Assembly: GCF_018069865.1 (NCBI RefSeq)
Contig: NZ_JAGQDG010000004.1
Location: forward strand, 310,001 to 374,000
Reading direction: 5' to 3'
Length of the DNA stretch: 64,000 nt
Source of the DNA: Ideonella paludis
Lineage (GTDB): Bacteria > Pseudomonadota > Gammaproteobacteria > Burkholderiales > Burkholderiaceae_C
The notes below the pieces were generated by a model. The model was not told the origin of the DNA and did no database searches. It saw only the letters and a list, made by a program, of their open reading frames with translations. This document shows, piece after piece, positions 1 through 8,260 of the stretch. Each line of letters starts with the position of its first letter. Positions within the stretch are counted from its first letter, which is position 1. Both the position numbers and the translations under genes were made by a program.

Positions 1-609
1 CAGCAGGGGCTGGCCGATCAGCTTGAAGTCTTTGGCGGCCTTGAGCGGCGGGTTGGCGGGCGCGGTTTGCTTGGCAGCCAAGGCCACCAAGTCGCCGTAG
101 CGGGCCGTGCGGCCATCGGTCGCATGGATCACCCGGCCAACCTGGGTGCGGCACTTGTCCGGTGTGGTCTTCCATTGCTCAGCCGCGGCGGCCACCAGCA
201 TGGCGCGCGCCGCAGCGCCGGCCTTGCGCACGACTTCCCAATGGCCGCGCACCGTGGTGGAGCCGCCGGTGGCCTGCATCTGAAACGCCGGGTTGGCATA
301 GGCCTTGTCGACGGGGGCTTGCTGCACCCGCACGCGGCGCCAGTCGGCATCCAATTCCTCGGCAATCATCATCGGGATGGCCGTCAGCACGCCCTGGCCC
401 ATCTCAGCCGAGCCGCACAGGATGGTGATCTCGCCATCGGGCGTGATGCGCAGCCAGGCGTTGGGGACGAAGTCACTGGCGGCAGTGGCCGCCGCACGGC
501 TGGTGCTGGGCAACGCAAAACTCAAGGTCAGCGCGGTAGCGCCAGAGCCCGCCAAAAAGCCACGGCGCGTGGTGGACAAGGTGTCCTCGGTGGGAGTGGT
601 CTTGCTCAT
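1..609 (-). CDS. Molybdopterin-binding subunit of an IorB-type molybdenum hydroxylase (N-terminal part, cut by window edge)
   Basis: The first 203 codons are present and the frame is still open at base 1. Residues 15-21 read RRGFLAG, followed by a hydrophobic stretch and a likely cleavage after SRA, so this is a Tat-type signal for export of a folded cofactor enzyme. The next block carries SAEMGQGVLTAIPMMIAEEL and ATGGSTTVRG, typical of the start of the large subunit of isoquinoline 1-oxidoreductase/aldehyde-oxidase type enzymes, which hydroxylate aldehydes or N-heterocycles at a Mo-cytosine-dinucleotide centre. The ATG at 607-609 lies 5 bases after the stop of the 2Fe-2S subunit gene, so the two are surely co-transcribed. 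The substrate cannot be told from this part. Confidence 0.88.
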   Translation of the reverse strand, partial: MSKTTPTEDTLSTTRRGFLAGSGATALTLSFALPSTSRAAATAASDFVPNAWLRITPDGEITILCGSAEMGQGVLTAIPMMIAEELDADWRRVRVQQAPVDKAYANPAFQMQATGGSTTVRGHWEVVRKAGAAARAMLVAAAAEQWKTTPDKCRTQVGRVIHATDGRTARYGDLVALAAKQTAPANPPLKAAKDFKLIGQPLL

Positions 610-614
610 GGTGC

Positions 615-1079
615 TCAGGCTCCTGCCGTCAAGATCACCGACGCGCCTTTGACAGCGTCGCGGATGCGGTTGTAGGTGCCGCAGCGGCACAGATTGCCAC
701 TCATGGCCTGGGTGATGTCGGCATCCGTGGGCTTGGCCTTCTTGGCCAACAGCGCGCAAGCACTCATGATCTGGCCCGACTGGCAGTAGCCACACTGCGG
801 CACATCTTGCGCCACCCAAGCGGCCTGCACGGCCTTGCCCACCTTGCTGGCGCCTACCCCTTCAATGGTGGTGACCCGCTTGCCCGCTGCTGCCGACAGC
901 GGGGTCTGGCAAGCGCGCACGGGCTGGCCGTCCAGATGCACCGTACATGCCCCGCACAGGGCCATGCCGCAGCCAAATTTGGTGCCTGTCAGCTGCAAAT
1001 CCTCTCGCAAGGCCCACAGCAGCGGCATCTCGGGGTCGGCATCCAGGGTCACGGCTTTGCCGTTGACGGTGAGTTTCAT
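615..1079 (-). CDS. (2Fe-2S)-binding small subunit of molybdenum hydroxylase (IorA-like)
   Basis: A 154-residue protein with the two-domain iron-sulphur subunit layout. The N-terminal plant-ferredoxin-type cluster shows [10 protein letters not shown] and a later RAC; the C-terminal four-helix domain has CGYCQSGQ and NLCRCGTY. It passes electrons from the Mo centre to an acceptor. Two starts are possible: GTG at 1091 or ATG at 1079. I chose 1079 because TGGAG lies 7 bases upstream and the protein then begins MKLTVNG, the usual family start. It precedes the large-subunit gene by 5 bases, matching the iorA-iorB order of two-subunit enzymes that lack the FAD subunit. Confidence 0.93.
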   Translation of the reverse strand: MKLTVNGKAVTLDADPEMPLLWALREDLQLTGTKFGCGMALCGACTVHLDGQPVRACQTPLSAAAGKRVTTIEGVGASKVGKAVQAAWVAQDVPQCGYCQSGQIMSACALLAKKAKPTDADITQAMSGNLCRCGTYNRIRDAVKGASVILTAGA

Positions 1080-1571
1080 CGGGTTCTCCACAAGGGTGAC
1101 AGAGATGCCGCCTATGTTGCCTCAAACCGAGAAGCCCGTGGATTGAGCGGCCGATGCCCTACCCGCAGGGTGACGCGACCACTGACACCTGCACTTCGCG
1201 CTGAAGAAGACAAACCCCGTTAACTTCCAGCGCAACTCCGTTGCAAGCAGACGACGCCCATGCGGTGGATTCACCGCCAGGCACCCGCCTGTCACCGCAC
1301 GGCCATGACGTGGGGTTACAAAGACGTTTGCCACACCACAGGCTCATGAGGCCAGGGTTGTGTGTCTAGCTGTAACGCAAGTCTTAAGCGTCAGACTTTG
1401 TCAGCACCAGCTCGTTTAGACTTTCGCTTGTTGGCTCACCTCTGTAGTTAACTCAGAGTGCCAATAAACCAAAAAGACGACGCCGCAACAAACCTCTTGA
1501 CACCAAGATGGCGTTGACGGCTGAGAGCAATAAATCGTTGGCCGAGCGCTCATCAGGCTCGGGAGGAAAAA
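1080..1571. other. Divergent intergenic region, no gene seen
   Basis: About 490 bases separate the minus-strand hydroxylase genes from the plus-strand binding-protein gene. It must hold both promoters. Short open frames on either strand (for example 1159-1347 minus) have no ribosome site and no recognisable product. I found no convincing -35/-10 pair with a 16-18 base spacer and no known riboswitch. The part from about 1370 to 1480 is visibly richer in A and T than its surroundings and is the likeliest promoter zone for the binding protein. Confidence 0.5.
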
Positions 1572-2699
1572 ATGAAGAGGCGGACGTTGTTGGAAGGCGC
1601 GGGCGCGTTGGCGTTGCCCGCGTCATCGGGTTTGCTATGGCCCAGCGTGGTGCGGGCTGCACCCAAGGTCAGGGTCGGGCTGGCCCTGCCCTTCACCGGG
1701 GTGCAAGCCGAGGTGGCTGCGGACCTGCGCTTGGGCTACGAGTTGGCTTTTGCACATGCCGAACAAAGCGGATTAGAGATAGATCCCGTCTGGGAAGACG
1801 ACAAGGCCAGCGCGGACGAGACCGTTCGCCTGATCGACAAGTTCAGCAAAGATCGCAGCATCATCGCCGCCTCGGGCATTGTGGGCACCCCCCATGCCAA
1901 GGCCGCACTGCCGGTGGCCATCAAAGGTGGCCTGCCGGTGGTGGGCTTGCGCTCTGGGGCCGCCGAGTTACGCGACGGCTCACCCTTGGTGTTTCATCTG
2001 CGAGCCTCTTTTTCGGATGAGCTGACGCTGATGCTCTCCACGATCAAGGGCGCCGGTCTGGACCGCTTGGCCGTGGTCTATTCGGACGACGCCTTTGGCA
2101 AGTCGTCCATGGAGCACGTCAAAGTGGCGGCGGCCAAATTGGGCCTGACCATCGCATCGGCGGTGGCGGCCGAGCGCACGGGCAAAGACGTGATCCAGGC
2201 GGTCGACAAGGCGGTGGACATTCAGCACAAAGCAGGTGCACTGCTGATGCTGATGATCGTGGCGCCCATGGTCAAAGGCGTGACGCACGCGCGCACCACC
2301 AAGTTCTTCATGAACCCCGTGTTCTGCATGTCTTTTTGCGCGACGCGGCAATTGGCGGACTCCACCGAGAAGAGCCTCGCGGGCCTGGGCCTGGTGTCGG
2401 CCTTTCCGCTGCCACGCTCCAGCACCACTGAATTGGCCGGCCGCTTCAGGCGCCTGGCCGAGGCGGCGAAGCGACCTGAGGCGCTGCGCTCGCTCACGGC
2501 GTTTGAAGGCTTTATGTACGGCTCGGTACTCAGTGCAGCCCTGAGCAAAGTGCCGGACGGCCAGCGCAGCAGCTTGCAAACTGCACTCAAGAGACCGATC
2601 GACCTGGCGGGCGTTCGCGTCGCCTTTGATACGCAAAACGTGGGCTATCACTACTTGCAGGTTGTCCGCAAGAGCGGCTCCGGGGAGATCAAGGCATGA
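1572..2699 (+). CDS. ABC-type periplasmic substrate-binding protein (Leu/Ile/Val-binding fold)
   Basis: A 375-residue protein beginning MKRRTLLEGAGALALPAS with a signal peptide (twin arginine, hydrophobic core, cleavage near VRAA) and a ribosome site GGGAGG before the ATG. The mature part has the periplasmic-binding-protein type 1 pattern: VRVGLALPFTG at the start, EDDKASADETVRLIDKF, IVGTPHAKAA in the ligand cleft and LAVVYSDDAFGKS at the second lobe. The family binds branched-chain amino acids, amides or aromatic acids for uptake. No permease or ATPase gene is beside it; instead it overlaps by 4 bases with a small PQ-loop membrane gene. It may serve a distant transporter or a sensor. The ligand is unknown. 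Confidence 0.85.
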   Translation: MKRRTLLEGAGALALPASSGLLWPSVVRAAPKVRVGLALPFTGVQAEVAADLRLGYELAFAHAEQSGLEIDPVWEDDKASADETVRLIDKFSKDRSIIAASGIVGTPHAKAALPVAIKGGLPVVGLRSGAAELRDGSPLVFHLRASFSDELTLMLSTIKGAGLDRLAVVYSDDAFGKSSMEHVKVAAAKLGLTIASAVAAERTGKDVIQAVDKAVDIQHKAGALLMLMIVAPMVKGVTHARTTKFFMNPVFCMSFCATRQLADSTEKSLAGLGLVSAFPLPRSSTTELAGRFRRLAEAAKRPEALRSLTAFEGFMYGSVLSAALSKVPDGQRSSLQTALKRPIDLAGVRVAFDTQNVGYHYLQVVRKSGSGEIKA

Positions 2700-3136
2700 A
2701 CGTCACACAGGTGATTTATGTGGCGGCCGGCCTTCTACTTCCCCTGTATTACGTTCCCCAAGTTCTGAAATGCTGGCGTGACGACACCCAGCTCGCCGCC
2801 TACTCTTTGGGCAAGTCGGGCACGCAATTGCTGCTGCGCACCCTGATGCTGCCCTTTGTCTACGGCGTGGGTGATGCGACCATGAGCTTCATCGTCAGCC
2901 TCGATTTTGCCGGCCGGGCGGCTGAGTATGTGGCCGCCGTATTGGCCTTGCGCCGCCAAGCCAGCACCTGGCGTCACATTGCAAAGCGCTCACTGCCCCT
3001 CAGAGGCTGGCGTGCTGAGCCCGGCACGCCCACCTGGCAGCGCGAACCCGCGTTTGGCCAGTATGCGATGGAGCCTGGACAGCACGAGGGCTCAGAGCGG
3101 CCCGATGGCCGCACGATCAGCAGCCCCGGACGCTGA
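2696..3136 (+). CDS. Small PQ-loop-like membrane protein (SemiSWEET-like size), unknown function
   Basis: A 146-residue product whose ATG overlaps the TGA of the binding protein (ATGA), implying translational coupling. Residues 1-90 hold three likely membrane helices: QVIYVAAGLLLPLYYVPQVL, LLLRTLMLPFVYGV and a third around FIVSLDFAGRAAEYVAAVLA. The segment YYVPQVLKCWRD resembles the proline-glutamine motif of PQ-loop/SWEET transporters, and about 90 residues with three helices is the size of a SemiSWEET. The last 55 residues are polar, low in complexity and look unstructured. That it is a sugar transporter is only a hypothesis; it could be a membrane partner of the binding protein. Confidence 0.6.
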   Translation: MNVTQVIYVAAGLLLPLYYVPQVLKCWRDDTQLAAYSLGKSGTQLLLRTLMLPFVYGVGDATMSFIVSLDFAGRAAEYVAAVLALRRQASTWRHIAKRSLPLRGWRAEPGTPTWQREPAFGQYAMEPGQHEGSERPDGRTISSPGR

Positions 3137-3237
3137 TCCATCAGCCCTGAGAGGCGTCTGACAGAGACCTCAAGGACGACCGGGGCGATCCCCGGCTCCC
3201 ATCATGATGGCCCCGGCATCGCGGTCAGAATACCGCC

Positions 3238-4302
3238 ATGCATGCTTTCATTGCCTACCCACTGCTGTGCGCTGCCACTCTCACCGCCGGCTTGATCTGG
3301 CCGACGCTGAGTGTGCTGTTGTGGCTGGCCGTCCCAGCCTTGGTGCTGGCGGTGATCAGCTCGGTGCACCATGCCGAGGTCATTGCTCACCGAGTGGGAG
3401 AGCCCTACGGCACGCTGGTCTTGGCGCTGTCGGTCACCGTGATCGAAGTGGCGCTGGTCCTCTCCATGATGCTGGCGGGGGGCGCTAACGCGGCTACGGT
3501 GCCACGCGACACCATCTACGCTGCGGTGATGATCATCTGCAACGGCGTGGTGGGGGTGTGCCTGTTGGCGGGCGGCCTGCGGCACAAAGAGCAGAACTTT
3601 CGCATCGAGGGCACCGGCTCGGGCATGGCCGCGCTGGTGGTGATGTCGACTTTGGTCTTGGTGATGCCCAGCCTGACCACCAGTGCGCCGGGAGCCAACT
3701 ACACGGCCTCACAACTGCTGTTCGTGGCGGCAGGCTCGCTAATCTTGTGGCTGGTGTTTGTCTTCATCCAGACCGTGCGCCACCGCGACTATTTTTTGCC
3801 CGCCCAAGATGCGGCGGATGAGGACGTGCATGCGACACCGCCGACAGCCCACCAAGCAGTGGGCAGCTTTGCGCTCCTGATCGTGGCCCTGGTCTCCGTG
3901 GTGGGCTTGGCCAAATTGCTATCCCCGACCTTGGAGGCGCTGGTGCGCCAATGGCAGGCCCCGACTGCCGTGGTGGGCACCTTGATTGCCATCATCGTCT
4001 TAGCCCCGGAAACCTGGGCTGCCATCCGGGCTGCCCGGGCCAACCGCCTTCAGACCAGCATGAACCTGGCCATTGGGTCGGCTCTCGCCTCCATCGGCCT
4101 GACCATCCCTCTGGTGGTGCTGGCATCCATTTGGCTCGATCTGCCACTGACCCTGGGCTTGGTGCCCAAGGACATGGCACTCTTGGTACTGACCTTTATC
4201 GTCGGCGCCATCACCTTGGGTTCAGGCCGCACCAACCTGATGCAAGGGGCGATCCACCTGGTGGTGTTCGCGGCGTTTTTGTTTTTGACGTTTGTGCCTT
4301 GA
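3238..4302 (+). CDS. ChaA-like calcium/proton (or sodium/proton) antiporter
   Basis: A 354-residue integral membrane protein with about 10-11 hydrophobic segments and two inverted Na/Ca-exchanger modules. The first alpha repeat includes TLVLALSVTVIEVALVL and the second IAIIVLAPETWAAIRA followed by LAIGSALASIGLTIPLV; the buried glutamates (VIE, PET) are the expected cation ligands. A polar linker (about residues 190-205) splits the halves. Length agrees with bacterial ChaA. The ATG has no strong ribosome site. It stands alone between a membrane gene and a convergent AHSA1 gene; its role is probably export of Ca2+ or Na+ at high pH. Confidence 0.9.
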   Translation: MHAFIAYPLLCAATLTAGLIWPTLSVLLWLAVPALVLAVISSVHHAEVIAHRVGEPYGTLVLALSVTVIEVALVLSMMLAGGANAATVPRDTIYAAVMIICNGVVGVCLLAGGLRHKEQNFRIEGTGSGMAALVVMSTLVLVMPSLTTSAPGANYTASQLLFVAAGSLILWLVFVFIQTVRHRDYFLPAQDAADEDVHATPPTAHQAVGSFALLIVALVSVVGLAKLLSPTLEALVRQWQAPTAVVGTLIAIIVLAPETWAAIRAARANRLQTSMNLAIGSALASIGLTIPLVVLASIWLDLPLTLGLVPKDMALLVLTFIVGAITLGSGRTNLMQGAIHLVVFAAFLFLTFVP

Positions 4303-4343
4303 GGCCGCACAACCAATGAAAGCAACGGTCGTCGCCCAAGGAC

Positions 4344-4745
4344 TTACGCTCGCAAGTAGCGTGCAAAGTTATCCAGGATGGACTGCCACCCCTCGCGCTG
4401 TTGCTCCTCGGAATGAGTCGTTTCAGGGTCAAAGCTGACGGTCACGGTGACGCCCTCTGGGCCCTGGTCGAACACAACGGTGGCGCTTCGGTCGCCAAAT
4501 GCATAGTCAATGCGCCGATGCGTCTCCACTCGCGTGTATTCGCCCTCAAAGTCGAAGCCAAAGGAACCATCCTTGGCCTCCATTCGAGAGCAAAACTTGC
4601 CGCCGGGCCGCAGGTCAACCGTGGCCTTTGTGGTGTGCCAATCCGGTGAGGCAGTGTTCCAACACATGATGTCTTCTGGGGTGGTGTAGGCACGCCAGAC
4701 TTCCGGCAGTGGCGCGGCGACAGTGGTGGAAACAGTGATCCTCAT
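4344..4745 (-). CDS. SRPBCC / AHSA1 (Hsp90 ATPase activator homolog 1-like) family protein
   Basis: A 133-residue cytosolic protein starting MRITVSTTVAAPLPEVWRAY, the usual opening of the START-like AHSA1 fold, followed by EDIMCWN, DLRPGGKF and, near the end, EGWQSILDNFARYL. These domains form a hydrophobic cavity and are mostly uncharacterised in bacteria. I placed the start at 4745 because TTGGAGAAG lies just upstream; longer frames on this strand would run into the selU gene. It is divergent from selU and convergent with the antiporter gene. Confidence 0.9.
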   Translation of the reverse strand: MRITVSTTVAAPLPEVWRAYTTPEDIMCWNTASPDWHTTKATVDLRPGGKFCSRMEAKDGSFGFDFEGEYTRVETHRRIDYAFGDRSATVVFDQGPEGVTVTVSFDPETTHSEEQQREGWQSILDNFARYLRA

Positions 4746-4905
4746 AGACGCTTCTCCAAGCAAGGGCAACATGAAGTGCCGGCAGTCTGCACGGCGGTCG
4801 CAAAGACTATAGCGGGCGTCTTCCTCCGTATGGGCTGCGGAGGCCGTGAGAAACTCGCGCAATGAAGCGCCCTCACCTCCGCTCTGCTCCTTCCGCCTCA
4901 CGCCC

Positions 4906-5982
4906 ATGACCCATCGCGGCCCCACCACCGTTACAGACCGGCATTTGTTCAATGCGGTGATTGACGCGCGCTCGCCCCTGGAGTTTGCTGAAGACCACCT
5001 GCCCGGTGCCATGAACTTGCCGGTGCTGGACGACGAAGAGCGCCGCATCGTGGGCACGCTCTACAAGCAGCACGGTGCGTTTGAGGCGCGCCGCTTGGGC
5101 GGCGGCATGGTGGCAGCCAACCTGGGCCGCCATTTGCGGCAGAGCCTGGCAGGCATGCCGAGTAGCTGGAAGCCGCTGGTGTACTGCTGGCGCGGCGGCA
5201 TGCGCAGCGGCTCCATGGTGACCTGGCTGCGCATGGTGGGCTGGGATGCCCAACAACTGCAAGGCGGCTACAAGCGCTGGCGCCAGCATGTGATCGAAAC
5301 CATTGCGCGCATCGCCCCGCAGTTACCGCTGCAGGTGCTGTGCGGCCCCACCGGCAGCGCCAAAACTCGGGTGCTGCATGCACTCTCGGCTCAAGGCGCG
5401 CAGGTCATCGACCTGGAAGGCTTGGCGCGGCACAAAGGCTCGCTGCTGGGCCACTGGCCCGGCCAGGCCCAGCCCAGCCAGAAGGCGTTTGAGACGCATT
5501 TGGCCACGGTGCTGGAAGGACTGGACTTAAACCGCCCGGTGTTCATAGAGGCGGAGAGTCGCAAGATTGGGCAGATCGCGCTGCCCACGCCCTTGGTCGA
5601 GCGCCTGCGCGCCGCGCCTTGCCTGGAGATCTGCGCCAGTGTGGAGACTCGCCTGGCCTATCTGCTGCGCGACTACGCCTACCTGGGGGATGACCCCGCT
5701 GCGCTGGCCCGCCGCTTGTCTGTCCTGCGCGAGGCCCACGGCGGGCAGGTGGTGGCCCAATGGCAAGCCTGGGCCCATGAACAAGCCCTGGCACCCTTGT
5801 TTGAAGCGCTGGCCACCCAACACTATGACCCGCTGTACGCCCGCTCGCAGAGTGGCAACTTCAAGCGATGGGCGGAGCGGCGGCCGATCGCTGCAGCACG
5901 TCTGGATGATGGCGGGATCGAAGACGTGGCCCATGCGGTCTTAGGGACTGTCGCGCAGCCCCCCTTGATTCGCCCCACTTAA
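4906..5982 (+). CDS. mnmH: tRNA 2-selenouridine synthase (SelU/MnmH)
   Basis: A 358-residue protein with an N-terminal rhodanese domain and a C-terminal P-loop domain. The rhodanese active cysteine is Cys94 in LVYCWRGGMRSGS; the nucleotide loop is GPTGSAKT at 147-154, with alanine where glycine is usual. It replaces sulphur by selenium at the wobble 2-thiouridine of Lys, Glu and Gln tRNAs, by way of a geranylated intermediate, using selenophosphate. I chose ATG 4906 since the protein then starts just ahead of the conserved DARSPLEFAEDHLPGA; an in-frame GTG at 4846 lies only 2 bases after a GGAGG, too close for normal use. No selD gene is in the window. Confidence 0.94.
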   Translation: MTHRGPTTVTDRHLFNAVIDARSPLEFAEDHLPGAMNLPVLDDEERRIVGTLYKQHGAFEARRLGGGMVAANLGRHLRQSLAGMPSSWKPLVYCWRGGMRSGSMVTWLRMVGWDAQQLQGGYKRWRQHVIETIARIAPQLPLQVLCGPTGSAKTRVLHALSAQGAQVIDLEGLARHKGSLLGHWPGQAQPSQKAFETHLATVLEGLDLNRPVFIEAESRKIGQIALPTPLVERLRAAPCLEICASVETRLAYLLRDYAYLGDDPAALARRLSVLREAHGGQVVAQWQAWAHEQALAPLFEALATQHYDPLYARSQSGNFKRWAERRPIAAARLDDGGIEDVAHAVLGTVAQPPLIRPT

Positions 5983-6043
5983 GCGCCACAATCCAGCGTA
6001 CAGCCCAACCGGGCTGCAGGCAGCCCCACCACCAGGAGGAATC

Positions 6044-6181
6044 ATGGGCAAGGAACAACGCAGCAGCAAAGAAGCCAAGAAGCCCAAAAAGGAAAGCGGC
6101 CCGGCCAAGCCCATTGGCTCAGACCGCCCCGTCGCGCCTGTCACCGTGGTGCCGGTGCGTGGCAAGCTGAAGAACAAGTGA
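6044..6181 (+). CDS. Small basic protein, 45 residues, unknown function
   Basis: A short frame with an excellent ribosome site (AGGAGGA, then 3 bases, then ATG at 6044). The product begins [18 protein letters not shown] and ends RGKLKNK; about a quarter of the residues are lysine, with a proline-valine stretch in the middle and no membrane segment. Its TGA overlaps the ATG of creA by one base (TGATG), so the two are probably co-translated. The strong signals make it likely real. I do not recognise a named family; a nucleic-acid-binding role would fit the charge but is a guess. Confidence 0.68.
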   Translation: MGKEQRSSKEAKKPKKESGPAKPIGSDRPVAPVTVVPVRGKLKNK

Positions 6182-6660
6182 TGCGCAAGCTCCTCTCCCT
6201 GGCTGCGCTGGCAGCTTGCAGTCTGGTCGGGCTCAACACGGCCTACGCAGAAAGCATTGGCGAGGTGGACACGGTCTTCAAGTTCATCGGCCCCGACCAC
6301 AAAATCGTGGTCGAGGCCTATGACGACCCCAAGGTCTCTGGCGTGGCCTGCTATGTCTCGCGCGCCAAGACCGGCGGCATCAAGGGCGCATTGGGCTTGG
6401 CCGAAGATAAGTCAGAAGCCTCCATCGCCTGCCGCCAAGTCGGCCCCATCTCTTTTGCCAAGCCCCTGCCGCAGCAAGAAGAGGTGTTCAACGAGCGCAT
6501 CTCGCTGGTCTTCAAAAAGCTGCGCATCGTGCGCATGGTGGACACCCAGCGCAATGCCTTGGTCTACCTCACCTACTCCGACCGCGTGATTGAAGGCTCG
6601 CCGCAAAACAGCGTCACCGCCGTGGCGGTGGAGCGCAGCACGCCCATTCCTGTCAAGTAA
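6181..6660 (+). CDS. creA: CreA family exported protein
   Basis: A 159-residue protein with an N-terminal signal peptide ([18 protein letters not shown], cleavage near AYA-ES) and the CreA pattern: [42 protein letters not shown] and [13 protein letters not shown], with conserved cysteines. CreA is a widely conserved periplasmic protein of unknown biochemical role, named from the E. coli cre locus. The ATG at 6181 was preferred over the GTG just before it because it gives a clean signal peptide and overlaps the small upstream ORF. Alkaline phosphatase follows after 21 bases in the same direction. Confidence 0.93.
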   Translation: MRKLLSLAALAACSLVGLNTAYAESIGEVDTVFKFIGPDHKIVVEAYDDPKVSGVACYVSRAKTGGIKGALGLAEDKSEASIACRQVGPISFAKPLPQQEEVFNERISLVFKKLRIVRMVDTQRNALVYLTYSDRVIEGSPQNSVTAVAVERSTPIPVK

Positions 6661-6681
6661 GCCCGGCGCACCGAGCGCCGA

Positions 6682-8232
6682 ATGTCTATGTTGCATCACT
6701 CCACTCCCCTGGCCCTGGCTTTGACGCTGGCCTGGGCTCAAGCCGCCCTGGCTGCGACACCCGCCGTGCAAGGCCCTGAAAGCGTGAAGGACTGGGTCAC
6801 CCAGGGCCAGCAGTTCATCGCCCAAGGCAAGGCGCTCAAGCCCATCGCGACACCGGCCAAGAACGTCATCTTGTTTGTGGGTGATGGCATGGGCATCTCC
6901 ACGCTCACGGCCGCGCGCATTCTGGAAGGCCAGTTGCAGGGCAAGCCCGGCGAAGAGAACCGCCTGTCCTTCGAGACTTTTCCCTACCTGGGTCTGTCCA
7001 AGACCTACTCCTGGGACCAGCAAACCTCAGACTCTGCCCCCACCATGGCCGCCATGGTCACGGGCGTGAAAACTCGCGAGGGCATGCTCTCCGTCACCCA
7101 TGAAACCGCCCGCGGCGAATGCAATGCCGCGCGGCTGGCGCAAACCACCGTACCCACCTTGCTGGAGCTGGCGGCCGCCAAGGGCAAGGCCACCGGCATC
7201 GTCAGCACGGCGCGCATCACCCACGCCACGCCGGCGGCCAACTACGCCCACACGCCCATGCGGGATTGGGAGTCCGACGCCAACTTGCCGGCGGGCTGCG
7301 AGGTCAAGGACATCGCCCGCCAGTTGATTGAAGTCTCGCCCACCGTGCGCCAAAGCCTGCGCGTGGTGCTGGGTGGTGGGCGCACCAACTTCTTGCCCAA
7401 AACCAATGCCAGCGGCCCGGTGCAAGACCCGGAATATCCCAAGCTGCAAGGCCGCCGCCTGGACGGCCGAGACCTGACGCAAGAGTGGCTGGCCAGCCGG
7501 GGAAAGCAAGCACGATTTGTCTGGAATAAAGCGCAATTTGAGTCCATCACTGCAGCCGGCAAGACGCAAGACGACCCCTTCGTGCTGGGTCTGTTTGAGC
7601 CCTCGCACTTGCAATATGAAGCCGACCGCGCCCAAGACCCTGCAGGCGAGCCATCGCTCACGGAAATGACGCGCAAGGCCATCGAGTTGCTGGCGCGCCA
7701 ACCCAAGGGCTACTTCTTGCAGATCGAGGCCGGCCGCATCGACCATGCCCACCATGCCGGCAATGCAGCGCGCGCCCTGCGCGACACCATCGAGCTCTCC
7801 AACGCCGTGCGGGCTGCCATGGCACTGACCAAAGAGAGCGAGACGCTGATCATCGTCACCGCCGACCATAGCCACACCTTCACCGTGGCAGGCTATCCGC
7901 ACCGAGGCAATGACATCTTGGGCTTGGTGCGCGATGTCCCCGAGGTCGACGGCCAAGCCCCGGCCCTGTCCAAAGACGCCAACGGCCTGCCCTACACCAC
8001 CCTGGGCTATGCCAACGGCCCCGGCGCCCGCAAAGGCGGCCGCCCCGACCTGACCGGGGTGAACACGGCTGACCTGAACTTCTTGCAAGAGGCCACCGTG
8101 CCCCTGAGCTCTGAAACCCACGGTGGCGAAGAAGTGGCCGTCTACGCCCGAGGCCCGCGCGCCCACTTTGTGCGCGGCTCCATGGAGCAGCACTGGATCT
8201 TCCACGTCATGCGCCATGCCTTTGGCTTCTGA
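6682..8232 (+). CDS. phoA: Alkaline phosphatase (PhoA family)
   Basis: A 516-residue exported phosphomonoesterase with a signal peptide ending near LAAT. Metal and active-site motifs appear in order: NVILFVGDGMGISTLTAAR (zinc/magnesium aspartate), TSDSAPTMAAMVTG with the nucleophilic serine in DSA, AGRIDHAHHAG, VTADHSHTF and SSETHGGEEVAVYARGP near the C-terminus. It releases phosphate from phosphomonoesters in the periplasm. The family's more usual DSAASATA or DSAATAT reads DSAPTMAAM here, still keeping Asp-Ser-Ala. It follows creA by 21 bases and is followed by an exported unknown; I see no clear Pho box nearby. Confidence 0.96.
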   Translation: MSMLHHSTPLALALTLAWAQAALAATPAVQGPESVKDWVTQGQQFIAQGKALKPIATPAKNVILFVGDGMGISTLTAARILEGQLQGKPGEENRLSFETFPYLGLSKTYSWDQQTSDSAPTMAAMVTGVKTREGMLSVTHETARGECNAARLAQTTVPTLLELAAAKGKATGIVSTARITHATPAANYAHTPMRDWESDANLPAGCEVKDIARQLIEVSPTVRQSLRVVLGGGRTNFLPKTNASGPVQDPEYPKLQGRRLDGRDLTQEWLASRGKQARFVWNKAQFESITAAGKTQDDPFVLGLFEPSHLQYEADRAQDPAGEPSLTEMTRKAIELLARQPKGYFLQIEAGRIDHAHHAGNAARALRDTIELSNAVRAAMALTKESETLIIVTADHSHTFTVAGYPHRGNDILGLVRDVPEVDGQAPALSKDANGLPYTTLGYANGPGARKGGRPDLTGVNTADLNFLQEATVPLSSETHGGEEVAVYARGPRAHFVRGSMEQHWIFHVMRHAFGF

Positions 8233-8260
8233 CCGAGGCTTTCGGGCGGAGGTGTGGGCA

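Noticed and set aside
1159-1347. Short minus-strand frame in the first intergenic region
   Set aside because: No ribosome site, odd composition and no recognisable product.
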